This document shows positions 10,313-20,398 of a stretch of 64,000 nucleotides of DNA, one piece after another (the first letter of the stretch is position 1; each line of letters begins with the position of its first letter). The notes under the pieces are model-generated. The model was not told the DNA's origin, did no database searches, and saw nothing but the letters and a program-made list of their open reading frames with translations. Both the position numbers and the translations under genes were made by a program. The DNA comes from Phytophthora colocasiae (taxonomy: Eukaryota; Oomycota; Peronosporomycetes; Peronosporales; Peronosporaceae): contig JAGKQI010000043.1 in NCBI GenBank assembly GCA_018806915.1, forward strand, positions 558,001-622,000, in the 5' to 3' direction.

Positions 10313-11506
10313 AATGTCTACAGCTATTGAATTAGCTTGAGATCGTTGCAGGTTAGTCCAAAGAGTTGTCCACCTATCTAGTTAATCAAATAATTTCTTC
10401 TTCTCCAAACACAATATTCCGTCGTTCACGGTTTATTCAACAGCCGGTGTCTTCTCCTATAACTTCTACACGGGCAACGAAAGTAACGAGAACACGTATA
10501 ACGCAAAAGGCGGCCGTGTCAACTTGGTACTGCCAAGGCGGCAAGGCACTTCTGTGACAGGGGCCTTGTCGACTTGAACGGTAAAGCTCATTTCCGGGAA
10601 ACGGAGCAAATCTCAAATCCGTTTGAAGACGTCGTTTGCAACACCTTTACGCGCGCTGCATACCGGTACTGTACAGGACTCCTGTCAGGAGTGCTCTGTG
10701 TTGCGCTTGTACTCACCTTCTTTTCGCCAATTGGCGCTCGCTTTAATTTTCAACGCTATGTTGGGCGATGCTAGAGTACATGTACATGTATTTGGATTCT
10801 AAATCCAGGGGCTGTAGCATGGTGTTGTGCCCGTCTCAAGGGGGTAGCGTTTCGGTGGGCATTGTCCGTTCGAGCGGACGCTTCTTCTACAGGATCCCGT
10901 GTTTTTGTTTGCAAAGCTTGACCCTCAACGTTGAGGTCCTCGTTACAAATGAGACTACGGCAAACAAAATGATACTAATGCACCTTTTAGAGTTTTCGAG
11001 ATAATCGCGTTTGAAGTTGACCAATCAAAAATCGTACCTAACCGGACATCAAAAATTTGAAACCGAAAATCACTGGGAAATGGCTTAAAAGTACTCTTAT
11101 TCACCTGCTGTTCACACGTTTTTTCCATCAATATACAAAACATTAAAAACGGAGCAATATTGACTCGACAACTCACCTAAACATGTCGAGTTTTTGGGGC
11201 CTTGAAAATGGAGACATATTTTTTAGATGAACACTACTGATCGGCTATTGAATATCTCGAGACGCGGCTCTATCGAGTAGTGTGCTTAAATCGCGATTCG
11301 TACTTAGGTTCATTAGTATCATTTGGTCCGCCGCAGTCTCAAATGGACACGGTTTCTTCGTAGATACTCGACCAGGATGGTGTTCAAAGTGTCTCGCGCA
11401 CGCTCAAAATGGCGTACACACCGATACCGGTACATGTAATTCCGGCAATACAGGCCCTGTGCTGTCGGAGCCGGGGAGCTGTAACCTGCGCGAAGTTTGT
11501 GCTCCT
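10313..11506. other. intergenic region, no gene supported
   Basis: Only short frames without motifs occur between the LINE fragment and the next TGase promoter. GTACATGTACATGTA lies near 10,770. The stretch 11,000-11,250 is AT-rich. Confidence 0.55.
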
Positions 11507-11526
11507 GCTCATTCTCAAATCTACTC
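11507..11526 (+). promoter_or_regulatory. INR+FPR core promoter of the GDHHQ-tailed TGase
   Basis: GCTCATTCTCAAATCTACTC is followed within a few bases by GCGAGAAGATTACC (from about 11,529). This is the same two-box pattern as in the other TGase genes, about 80 bp upstream of the ATG at 11590. Confidence 0.8.
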
Positions 11527-11589
11527 GCTAGCGAGAAGATTACCTTCGTTTCAGGTCTCTTTGCCTAGACAAAAGCTCGCTTTGTTACA

Positions 11590-13785
11590 ATGGTGTACAC
11601 GCCGCGCGCCTACCTCGTTTCCGCTGCTGTCGCCCTCGTGGCCACGCAGATGCAGCAGACTGCAGCCTCTTCGCTATTCTTCACTCCGGTTACCTCGTCT
11701 GGGACGGATGGCACGATCAGCGGCAAGTTCCCGGCCCGTGGTGGTCAAGTGGCCGACCAGGACTGCACCTTCACGGTTGAAGTGGACCCTACCCTGCCAA
11801 ACATCACGACCATTTCGACGGTTCCGGTAACTTACCCGGATCTTCTTGCCAACACAACTACGGCCCCGACTGAGCCGGTGTCCACCAAGGTGGGCAAGGC
11901 CGTCGTGTCGAAGGAAATTCCGAGCCAGGATGCGGACCAGGATGGCTACATCGGCAAGTCATCCCCTTCAACGCCGGTGACGACTCCTGCCACCAAGACA
12001 GGTGTGGCGACTCCGGTGACAACTCCTGCTGCCAAGACGGGCGTGGCAACACCTGCTGGGAAGACCACGTCGACCCCTCCGTTGGCCGGATCTGTCCAAG
12101 GTGAGGCCGACAAGGGCAAACCCAGTGACTGCGCTACTGGCTGGGATGAGGCCAAGCCCACTCGCAAGCTGCGTGACAGTGCTGTCTCTGGACACGAGCT
12201 GGACGAGAAGCTGCAGACCAAGCGTCAACTTGAAGCCAACACTAACAAGGACATCGCCAAGCTCGAGGCCTATTTCGGCAAACCGATGGAAATGACGCTG
12301 AAGAACCTACCGACGGAAGGTGTACACACGCCTTCGCCCTGGCCCGGTCCGTACTGGCCCACGTACCAAGATGGCATCAACGTCCAGTGGAGCCAGGGAG
12401 AACCGAGCCCTGCCGAAAAGTACGCGACTGCCTTCGGCAAGGATGTGAAGGATTTCATGAACAAGGTGTCGGCTGACAACGGTATCGACTCCATGAGCAA
12501 GCGCACCAAGTGCACGTCTGACAACGACTGTGCCGGTCTGAACGACGGCAGTCTCTGCGGCATTCGTGCGGGTGCCAGCTCGGGCTACTGCATTCCTGGC
12601 TGGTACGGTATCTGCCACGCCTGGACTCCAGCATCAATCCTAGAGGCTGAGCCCAACTGCCCTGTGACGCACAACGGCGTGACGTTCCACCCCATGGACC
12701 TAAAGGCCCTCATCTCGGACATCTACGACGGTGCGTCGGTGTCCACCGTCTTCACAGGCACCCGTTTCAACGGAGGTGCTGACTCCACTGATGAGTACGG
12801 ACGCCACTCGAGCGAAGCGTTCCGTGACCTGAACCCAGCATTCTTCCACATCACTGCCGCCAACCTCCTCGGTAACTTGAATGCCACGTTCGTCGCCGAT
12901 GTCACTGCCGGTGCGGAGGTGTGGAACCAGCCCGTCCGAGGCTTCAAGGTTTACGAACAGACCGAGATGTCCCTCGAGGAAGCCGCGCAGACCTTCTACG
13001 GACTGGAGAAGTACCCGTGGAACGCCGCCGCCAAGAGCATCGTGTACGTGAAGACGCGTCTTTCGTGGATCTTTGAGACGTACCAGGATGGCGGTCTGGT
13101 GTCGTCTGGCCAGGTGGATAAGTTCACTACGGGTGCGTACTACACGTACCTGCTTGAGATGGACGACGCTGGATCGATCATTGGTGGTGAATGGGTGTAC
13201 AACTCGGACGCCGACCACCCGGATTTCATCTGGTTCCCGAAGGCCAAGCCTGCTGCCGATACGGTGACCAGCGTTGGCCTGAGCTACGCGGACGTGAGCA
13301 TGCTTCTCGCTAAATCCGTCGCCTGTTCGGACTCAGCTTCCGCTTCTTCGTCGGGCTCTGTGGGTCCCTCGACGTCGGCCTCGACTTCGTCGACGGGATC
13401 GTCTACTACCTCAACGTCGGGTTCGGCGACCTCCTCTGCGTCAACCGCTGCAGGGTCATCTTCTGCTCCAGCTACGACAAGCTCAGCAGGTAGCAACGCT
13501 GCCACTCCGACGGGCACACCGGCTGCTACATACGCTGGCACCGGATCTTCTGCTGTGACGACGGCGCCTGCTTTGAGCAACCGGGGAAGCCAAAACCAGG
13601 GAGACCACCAGGGCGACCACCACCAGGGAGACCATCACGAGGGAGATCACCACCAAGGTAACCACCACCAGGGAGACCATCACAAGGATGACCAACACCA
13701 GGACGACCAGCACCAAGGAGACCAGCAACAGCAGGACGGCCAAGGTCAGCGACAGTCGTACCAATCCTTTTTCCACTGGTGGTAA
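11590..13785 (+). CDS. GP42-type transglutaminase with His/Asp/Gln repeat tail
   Basis: This 731-residue secreted transglutaminase elicitor has a family signal peptide (MVYTPRAYLVSAAVALVATQ). A Thr/Pro/Lys-rich insert (about residues 120-185) contains imperfect repeats of TPVTTPA-TKTGVA. The catalytic domain has the GICHAW Cys at 342 and intact Pep-13 from 444. From about residue 577 the protein is a Ser/Thr-rich, probably O-glycosylated linker. A run of GDHHQ-type pentapeptides (about 671-713) follows, then a Q-rich end finishing QRQSYQSFFHWW. The last residues match those of the 890-3178 protein, so the tail is a shared module. Gln-rich tails could be acyl donors for self-attachment, and the His/Asp repeats could bind metal; both are inference. 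The frame is intact. Confidence 0.94.
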   Translation: MVYTPRAYLVSAAVALVATQMQQTAASSLFFTPVTSSGTDGTISGKFPARGGQVADQDCTFTVEVDPTLPNITTISTVPVTYPDLLANTTTAPTEPVSTKVGKAVVSKEIPSQDADQDGYIGKSSPSTPVTTPATKTGVATPVTTPAAKTGVATPAGKTTSTPPLAGSVQGEADKGKPSDCATGWDEAKPTRKLRDSAVSGHELDEKLQTKRQLEANTNKDIAKLEAYFGKPMEMTLKNLPTEGVHTPSPWPGPYWPTYQDGINVQWSQGEPSPAEKYATAFGKDVKDFMNKVSADNGIDSMSKRTKCTSDNDCAGLNDGSLCGIRAGASSGYCIPGWYGICHAWTPASILEAEPNCPVTHNGVTFHPMDLKALISDIYDGASVSTVFTGTRFNGGADSTDEYGRHSSEAFRDLNPAFFHITAANLLGNLNATFVADVTAGAEVWNQPVRGFKVYEQTEMSLEEAAQTFYGLEKYPWNAAAKSIVYVKTRLSWIFETYQDGGLVSSGQVDKFTTGAYYTYLLEMDDAGSIIGGEWVYNSDADHPDFIWFPKAKPAADTVTSVGLSYADVSMLLAKSVACSDSASASSSGSVGPSTSASTSSTGSSTTSTSGSATSSASTAAGSSSAPATTSSAGSNAATPTGTPAATYAGTGSSAVTTAPALSNRGSQNQGDHQGDHHQGDHHEGDHHQGNHHQGDHHKDDQHQDDQHQGDQQQQDGQGQRQSYQSFFHWW
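13600..13728 (+). repeat. coding minisatellite of GDHHQ pentapeptides
   Basis: About nine 15-bp (occasionally 12-bp) units encode GDHQ, GDHHQ, GDHHE, GDHHQ, GNHHQ, GDHHK, DDQHQ, DDQHQ and GDQQQ. The array lies in the C-terminal tail of the TGase gene at 11590-13785 and stays in frame. Unit number may vary between alleles. Confidence 0.88.
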
Positions 13786-15368
13786 GCGTGCTAAATCGGG
13801 TTGAAGGTTTTAGTAGAAGCTTGAGATGGAAGTTTGCGTCGAAGCTACAGCGTAGTACGGAGGCTGTAGTAAGAAAAATCAGTAAAGCACCAGTGACCTG
13901 GCACAATTTGTTTATGAAGAATTACTAAGTACTACGTAGTATATCTAGTCAAGGGCTACTCGAAAAAGCAAGCAAGTTCATCTAGCGATACCGGAAGCGA
14001 TGGAATTTATGTTTGGCTGCCTAGATGTTATGCTACTCCGTTGCAGAAATAAAAATATCTTACTGGACTCGGTCAACTTGATACAACACGTATTGCATGT
14101 ACAAAGGAATACGCATCAAGATCGCGAATTGTGTGTCCCGGCACAGGAGCCAGTGCACTGCTGTTTTGTGTGAACTTCAGCTTTGCCTCGGGCAAACTGG
14201 ATGCTTTACAGCAACCAATGCATCACTTTCTTTATGCAACGCACTTTTAGATTCTGCTAATGTACTATCGTTTCATCTTCTAATACTGTAACTCAAGTTG
14301 GACAGTTATTACCTGAATCTTATCAGCACCAGTGACGTCCACTTGAAGGGCATCACACAAAGAACTGCAGGCGTGTCGCTCTCCTGCATGTTAATGCTCG
14401 AAAGAAACAAGGTTAAAATTGTTGACGTTGAAGAGCGCTCCATGACTTTGGCGATGGACATACCATACACGGTAGTATGTTACCGGTAGGTACCGTCAGG
14501 CTCAGTAATTTTTCTTAGGGTTGGAACAACAAGTCTAGTTGCTGCCACTTCGTCGACGATGAAAGTTTAGCACTACCGTACATGTAAAGCCGGAGTCTGA
14601 TGGATTTTAGAGGGTCAGCCAAGTCGTAAAACGCGAGCTCAATCTGTCGAGCGTCACAATCCAAAGCACAATCTCTATTCCACAAACGCCCCCCGGCACA
14701 GACCTGAGTACTGTAGCGCCGAATTAGTGCAGTGCCTGTGAGCTTTATATCCATGGAGGCTCCACGGATATAAAGAATGGTGCTCAGCCTTGATTCTTTT
14801 CGTAGCCGGCAACCTGCAGCATGACGAACAAGTGGCCGGTTTCTTGAATCAGCGTTTTAATTGCCATCAACAAGTTCGCTTATCCAAACGTGCATCCACC
14901 ATCCTTACACGTACTGTATTAATACATGTAGGTACATGAGCAATTGTACAGTGTTCTCTTCCTGATGAGCATTTTCCTGTTCGAGACAATGACTGTTGCT
15001 GTAAAGTACATTTGCTGCGTCAAGACTCGTAAATAACTTCAGTACCAGTACATGCATAGCAAACACTGTTTGCCACTTCTAGAGGAGGCTGCGGGGAATA
15101 CAGCGTCAATTCACCCAAACGCGTGGTTTTGAGCATGATGGTGCTGGATCTGTTCCAAGTGCTTGAGACCCGCGACCTGTGGCCGAGCAACGCCACACCA
15201 TCCTAGGATTTCTCTTGCACATAGACTTTCCAACGGCTCTCGCCCGGCGCAGCGAATCAGAGTTCAACCTGTCCAACAAATGGACAATCAGACAAGGCGC
15301 CGAAGATGGTGGTCGGTCGACACGTGCAATTGCAAGCTGTTCAGGTCAAGGTGAACGTCTCTGCTTCT
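13786..15368. other. intergenic region, no gene supported
   Basis: Frames are short (under 80 codons) and without motifs. One 33-bp near-perfect palindrome (14743-14775) and several TACATGTA words are present. No transposon ends were recognised. Confidence 0.55.
14743..14775. repeat. 33-bp near-perfect palindrome
   Basis: CTTTATATCCATGGAG and its inverted partner are separated by one base, with one mismatch in 16 bp. It could form a cruciform or an RNA hairpin. No gene or element end is obviously linked to it. Confidence 0.7.
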
Positions 15369-15386
15369 TCATTCCCCAATCTACTC
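15369..15386 (+). promoter_or_regulatory. INR+FPR core promoter of the Ser-tailed TGase
   Basis: TCATTCCCCAATCTACTC is followed by GCGAGAAGATTACC (from about 15,391). It lies about 65 bp upstream of the ATG at 15434. Because transcription would start here, the in-frame codons upstream of 15369 cannot be the N-terminus. Confidence 0.82.
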
Positions 15387-15433
15387 GCCTGCGAGAAGAT
15401 TACCATACACCCCGTTCCAACCAACACGCAACG

Positions 15434-17233
15434 ATGGTGTACACACCCCGCGCCTACCTGATCTCCGCCGTCGTCGCCGTCGTGGCCTCGCAGATGCAAC
15501 AAACCGCTGCTAGCTCGCTGTTCTTCGACCCTGAAACCAATTCCGGCACGGATGGCAAGATCAGTGGCAAGTTCCCGGCCCGTGGCGCTGAGGTGGCGGA
15601 CCAAGACTGTAGCTTCACCGTGAAGGTGGACCCTACGCTGCCGGACATTACCACCATCTCGACGGTGCCGGTGACTTACCCGGATCTGCTAGCCAATTTG
15701 ACAACAGCTCCTACTGAGCCGGTGTTTACCAAGGTCGGCACGGCAGTCATTAAGGAGCCCCTCCCGGCGACGGATGCCGATCAGGATGGCTACATTGGTG
15801 GTTCGTTGTCCACTCCCGTGACCATGCCTGCTACTAAGACCGGTGTCACGACTCCGTCAGGTGTGCAGGGTGCCAAGGACTGTGCCACCGGTTGGGATAA
15901 CTCGTCGGCTACCCAGGCCAAGATCGAGAAGAAGCGTCGTCTGGAGGCTAACACGAACAAGGACATCGCCAAGCTTGAGGCTTACTTTGGCAAACCGATG
16001 GAAATGACGCTGAAGAACCTGCCTACCAAGGGTGTCCACACACCGTCACCGTGGCCTGGTCCGTACTGGCCCACGTACCAGGATGGTATCAACGTCCAGT
16101 GGAGCGAGGGCGAAGCTAGCCCTGCCGAGAAGTATGCGACTGCGTTTGGCAAGGATGTGAAGGACTTCATGGACAAGGTATCGGCCGATAACGGTATCGA
16201 CTCCATGAGCAAGCGCACCAAGTGCTCATCTGACAACGACTGCTCCAACCTTACGGATGGTAGCGCATGTGCTATCCGTGCTGGAAAGAGCTCCGGTTAC
16301 TGCATTCCGACGTGGTACGGAATCTGCCACGCCTGGACGCCAGCTTCTATCCTGGAGGCCGAGCCCAACTGCCCCGTGACGCACAACGGCGTGACGTTCC
16401 ACCCTATGGACCTAAAGGCCCTCATCTCGGACATCTACGACGGTGCCAGCATCTCGACGGTGTTCACCGGTACCCGTTTCAACGGCGGTACTGACAACAC
16501 TGATGAGTACGGACGCCACTCGAATGCCGCTTACCGCGACCTGAACCCGGCATTCTTCCACATCACCGCCGCCAATCTACTCGGTAACTTGAACGCCACG
16601 TTCGTCGCCGATGTCACTGCCGGCTCGGAGGTGTGGAACCAGCCCGTGCGTGGTTTCAAGGTGTATGAGCAGACCGAGATGTCCCTCGAGGAAGCCGCGC
16701 AGACCTTCTACGGACTGGAGAAGTACCCGTGGAACGCCGCCGCCAAGAGCATCGTGTACGTGAAGACGCGTCTTTCGTGGATCTTTGAGACGTACCAGGA
16801 TGGCGGTCTGGTGTCGTCTGGCCAGGTGGACAAGTTCACTACGGGTGCGTACTACACGTACCTGCTTGAGATGGACGACGCTGGATCGATCATTGGTGGT
16901 GAATGGGTGTACAACTCGGACGCCGACCACCCGGATTTCATTTGGTTCCCTAAGGCCAAGCCTGCTGCCGATACGGTGACCAGCATTGGTCTGAGCTACG
17001 CGGATGTGAGCATGCTCCTTGAGAAGTCGGTGGCTTGCTCTGACTCGTCAGCTGCATCGACCACTGGCTCGGAGTCGGCTGGTTCGTCGACTTCGTCTGC
17101 TACTTCTACCTCGAGTTCGACCGCCGCTTCTGCCTCGGCTTCGACTGCCAGCTCGTCGAGTGTGGCGGGCTCAGCTCCGACTGGTTCGGAGAGTGCTGCC
17201 GCGTCGACGAGTACCTCCAACAGCCAGGCTTAA
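15434..17233 (+). CDS. GP42-type transglutaminase with Ser/Thr-rich tail and Pep-13
   Basis: This is a 599-residue secreted transglutaminase elicitor. The frame is open for 85 codons upstream, but the family signal peptide (MVYTPRAYLISAVVAVVASQ) and the promoter at 15369 fix the start. A shorter Thr-rich insert than in the 11590 gene is followed by KKRRLE, the catalytic domain with the GICHAW Cys at 298, and intact Pep-13 from 400. The last 65 or so residues are almost only Ser, Thr and Ala, as in a mucin-like linker, and end without the Gln-rich module. The catalytic domain is nearly identical to that of the 11590-13785 gene over long stretches, including silent positions around 12,960-13,290. 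This points to a recent duplication or gene conversion. Confidence 0.94.
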   Translation: MVYTPRAYLISAVVAVVASQMQQTAASSLFFDPETNSGTDGKISGKFPARGAEVADQDCSFTVKVDPTLPDITTISTVPVTYPDLLANLTTAPTEPVFTKVGTAVIKEPLPATDADQDGYIGGSLSTPVTMPATKTGVTTPSGVQGAKDCATGWDNSSATQAKIEKKRRLEANTNKDIAKLEAYFGKPMEMTLKNLPTKGVHTPSPWPGPYWPTYQDGINVQWSEGEASPAEKYATAFGKDVKDFMDKVSADNGIDSMSKRTKCSSDNDCSNLTDGSACAIRAGKSSGYCIPTWYGICHAWTPASILEAEPNCPVTHNGVTFHPMDLKALISDIYDGASISTVFTGTRFNGGTDNTDEYGRHSNAAYRDLNPAFFHITAANLLGNLNATFVADVTAGSEVWNQPVRGFKVYEQTEMSLEEAAQTFYGLEKYPWNAAAKSIVYVKTRLSWIFETYQDGGLVSSGQVDKFTTGAYYTYLLEMDDAGSIIGGEWVYNSDADHPDFIWFPKAKPAADTVTSIGLSYADVSMLLEKSVACSDSSAASTTGSESAGSSTSSATSTSSSTAASASASTASSSSVAGSAPTGSESAAASTSTSNSQA

Positions 17234-17350
17234 GTGTTCGTTTAAACATTTGGCCATGCAATTGTAGCGCTTGATCAGTAACCAAAGCTTACTTTGTGTC
17301 AGGTATTGTAACTCTTGCCCATGAAAGCAACGAATCTTCCTCATGGTTAG

Positions 17351-17914
17351 TCATGTTTCGCCTACCATTTTGAACTTGCTTCTGTAGCTCACGTCAAATT
17401 GAAGAATGGCAATACAAATTTTGTGAAAGGAACTGAAATCCAGTCTGGTTAGAGTTCTGTGCACCTTCATATCCAGGCCAAAGGCTGCTGCATACTTATC
17501 AGCTGGACTGGGTCGGCCTGGATTCCACTCGTAGCTGATGCCGTCCAAGTAGACCGGCCAATTAGATCCAGCCCACGGCGACGGGTTGTAGACAGCAGAA
17601 GTGGGCAAGTTCTTCAGCTTTAGCTCCATAGGAACGCCGAAATATGCCTCCAGATCCGCAATATCGTCGCCATTAGCCCACTCCAACTTACGGCTAGTAG
17701 TCACCGTGTTGGGGTCTTCCGGGACGGTGACAGTGCACGTGCCGTCGTCTTCAATCTCGGTGCCGCGACCTGGGAAGTTTTTGTCGCCAATGTCGTACGA
17801 CGTGCACGTGGTGTACGGGTCGAGTGCCAACGAAGAAGCGGAGATCTGCTGAATCTGCAGGGCCACGAAGGCAATAGCAGCCGAAACGAGGTAGGTGCTG
17901 GGTTTTGAGACCAT
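17351..17914 (-). pseudogene. truncated type-A TGase (N-terminal third)
   Basis: The frame starts MVSKPSTYLVSAAIAFVALQ and matches the 5' part of the split gene at 36397-43189. It runs through the signal peptide, a Cys-containing N-terminal region, the DIADLEAYFGVPMELKLK segment and the AAAFGLD segment. Homology stops near 17,462, at the point where other copies continue into the Cys-rich region. About 37 unrelated codons then lead to a stop. The catalytic Cys, Pep-13 and C-terminus are all absent. A short secreted product could still be made from the initiator-like TCATTCTTC at 17971-17979 (-), but a pseudogene is more likely. Confidence 0.8.
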
Positions 17915-17970
17915 ACTATGCTGTCATGTTGCAAAGTTTGAGGTAGGTAGTCTTCTCGCTTGGGCAAAAA

Positions 17971-17979
17971 GAAGAATGA
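17971..17979 (-). promoter_or_regulatory. initiator element of the truncated type-A TGase
   Basis: On the minus strand TCATTCTTC is followed about 15 bp later by GCGAGAAGACTACC. This is a variant of the two-box pattern seen upstream of the other TGase genes, here about 60 bp before the ATG at 17914. Confidence 0.6.
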
Positions 17980-19039
17980 GGTGCATGTACATGCTTGTAA
18001 GGGGGCGCCAACTGGTGCTTCCTGTGACAAAGGGAAAGATGAACACCATCACTGTCTCGCTCCTCAAATGCCACGCTGGATCTTGAACGGAGATCGCGTG
18101 TGGAGCTCTAGATATGCTAGCTGAGTAAGCACGAGGCAACCAAATACTTCGAGGTGTGTATTAATACGTGTATTGTTTATTGTGTAGACTACAGTGCAAA
18201 GCATCATCACTCTATAGAAACAAGATAACGCCACAACCACAAATTATTGGATAAGCTTATCTCTATGAACTGTATTACTTTTATTTTGATAGGACGAACG
18301 TACTGTACGATTTTCGATTCTGCACATCCGGTTCTGCAACCGAGGTGTGATCTTATGGTATGTATGTCTTCAAGAGAGCAACTCTCTTCTTTCATTTTTG
18401 TGTTGAGCGTATTCAAGTCTACGAGATGCGCTTCGGCCATGGGTTTTGTCGTTGATAATCCATAATTTGCATCGCCGACGAGCAATGCCATCCGACTGGA
18501 TGAGTAAGAATACTATGAGTATAAGCCGGATCCAGACCAATCGGTTTTCACAATACTTGTGAATGTTGGCTCCATGGGACATTAAACACTGCCAAATGCA
18601 ATCTCTCACGTACTGTACAGCATCCGTAAAACTGATGGCTCAGAACTCCTGTTGACTCAAACTGGAAATTCGACGAGACAACGTTACTTCATGTACTACA
18701 TGTACATTCATGTACATGTGCTACAATGTAGTACTAGTGTTATGGTACGGATCCGAAGATTGCGTTAATATCCTTTGATTTGGTCCGAACAATGTTCATG
18801 TCATGTACATGTACTTCGAAGTACATTCCTGCGTGCGGAAACTGTGTAGGCAAGACAACGCAGACATGTACTTTCCTGGAGAAGTTCTCCATACAGATTC
18901 CTTGCTATTTTTTCCTTGTAAACTTGAATCACTCAAAACACATAAATCTCGCCATGATGAGTCATGTTTCTTTTTTAGGAATGCAGGCAATTCAAAGAGA
19001 TGTTTATATCAATTCTAATTGGCTAGTCAAACGCGACTT

Positions 19040-20398
19040 TTAGCGTGTTGAACCAATCACAATCGAAAAATCTGTGGGTGAATACTCAGACTCCGTCGCT
19101 TTCTCAAGCAACATTGTGACATTGGCGTAGCTTAGACCAAAGCTAGTCGCAGTGTCCGGTGCAGGTTTGGCCTTCAACAACCACAAGAAGTCGGGGTGGT
19201 AGTCGTTCGAATCGTAGAGCCACTCGCCTCCAATGATCTCGTCGTCGTCGTTCAGTTCCAGAAGATAGGTATAGTTACCATTCTCAGTGGTGTTTGGATT
19301 AACGATTACACCATTGAGTGTCTCCGTCGTCCACGAGAGATACGAGTTCACGTACACGATGCTGGAAGCGTTAACGTTCCAAGGGTAGGCATCAAGGCCA
19401 TAGAACTTCTTCGCAGCTTCCGCAGTAGTCATGTTCGTCTGCTCACGCACCTCAAAGCCAATGACCGGTTGGTTCCACACCACAAGATCAGCGTTTTTGT
19501 CGACGATGAACGTGGTGTTAAGCAGGCCGAGCATATTGGTAGCAGCAATGTGGAGAAATCCAGGGTTGAGATCGCGATACGAGTCGTCCGTGTGCCGTCC
19601 GTAGTCATCAATTGAATCCTCGTAGCCATTGTACCGCGAACCAGTGAAGACATAAGAGACATTGACCCTGTAGTAGATATCTGTAACAAGAGCTTTAATG
19701 TCCATGGGCTGGAAAGTAACGCCGTTGAACGTAACGGGACACTTGGGCTCCTTCTCAAGAATAGCGGCCGGTGCCCAGACGTCGCCCATCCCCCACCACG
19801 ATGGTATGCAGTAGCCAGAGCTCTTGCCAGTACGCTTGGCACAAGACTTGTACACATACGGGTCAGCGCACTCCTTGTCTTCCGTGCACACCGTAGCATT
19901 CTGCACAGAGTCAATGCCACTCTGAGCTGAAACGCCATCCATAAACGCCTTCACGTCCAGGCCAAAGGCTGCTGCGTACTTCTCAGCAGGACTGGGTTGA
20001 CCTTGGTCCCAGACGTAGTTGATACTATCCAAGAAGGCCAGCCAATTCCCTCCCGACCATGGCGGCGAGCTGTGAACAGCCGAAGCGGGCAAGTTCTTCA
20101 GCTTTCGCTCCATGGGAACGCCGAAGTACGCCTCCAGATCCGCGATATCATCGCCATTGGTCCCCTCCAACTTGCGCTTGGGTGTCGGTGTGGTAGGGTC
20201 CTCCGGGACGGTGACAGTGCACGTACCGTCGTCTTTAATCTCGGTGCCGCGACCTGGGAAGTTTTCGTCGCCAATATCGTACGACGTGCACGTGGTGTAC
20301 GGGTCGAGACTCAACGAAGAAGCGGAGATCTGCTGAATCTGCAGAGTCGCGAACGCAATGACGGCTGCTACGAGGTAGCCGCTTGTTGTTGAGACCAT
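19040..20398 (-). CDS. type-B TGase homologue, probable pseudoenzyme (copy 1)
   Basis: This is the only fully open copy of the tandem set, 452 residues. The signal peptide begins MVSTTSGYLVAAVIAFATLQ. The DIADLEAYFGVPMERKLKNL segment and the Cys-rich and Asp-rich parts of the GP42 fold are conserved. However, the catalytic GICHAW motif reads GMGDVW: Gly205 replaces the Cys and Asp206 replaces the His. The Pep-13 position reads VWNQPVIGFEVRE, keeping the Trp and Pro but changing Arg, Lys and Tyr. The family's C-terminal Cys-stop is replaced by a 15-residue extension after a 10-bp deletion. An initiator-like TCATTCTTC lies near 20467-20475 (-). Secretion is likely; transglutaminase activity is not expected. 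Confidence 0.85.
   Translation of the reverse strand: MVSTTSGYLVAAVIAFATLQIQQISASSLSLDPYTTCTSYDIGDENFPGRGTEIKDDGTCTVTVPEDPTTPTPKRKLEGTNGDDIADLEAYFGVPMERKLKNLPASAVHSSPPWSGGNWLAFLDSINYVWDQGQPSPAEKYAAAFGLDVKAFMDGVSAQSGIDSVQNATVCTEDKECADPYVYKSCAKRTGKSSGYCIPSWWGMGDVWAPAAILEKEPKCPVTFNGVTFQPMDIKALVTDIYYRVNVSYVFTGSRYNGYEDSIDDYGRHTDDSYRDLNPGFLHIAATNMLGLLNTTFIVDKNADLVVWNQPVIGFEVREQTNMTTAEAAKKFYGLDAYPWNVNASSIVYVNSYLSWTTETLNGVIVNPNTTENGNYTYLLELNDDDEIIGGEWLYDSNDYHPDFLWLLKAKPAPDTATSFGLSYANVTMLLEKATESEYSPTDFSIVIGSTR

Noticed and set aside
11230..11282. Inverted repeat ACACTACT ... AGTAGTGT
   Set aside because: Only eight bases pair and no further symmetry or duplication supports an element.
15179..15433. 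85-codon N-terminal extension of the 15434-17233 TGase
   Set aside because: The region lies mostly upstream of the promoter and lacks a signal peptide. The family signal peptide begins at 15434.
19196..19615. 139-codon plus-strand frame repeated in all B copies
   Set aside because: It is the complement of the TGase coding sequence and is duplicated with it.
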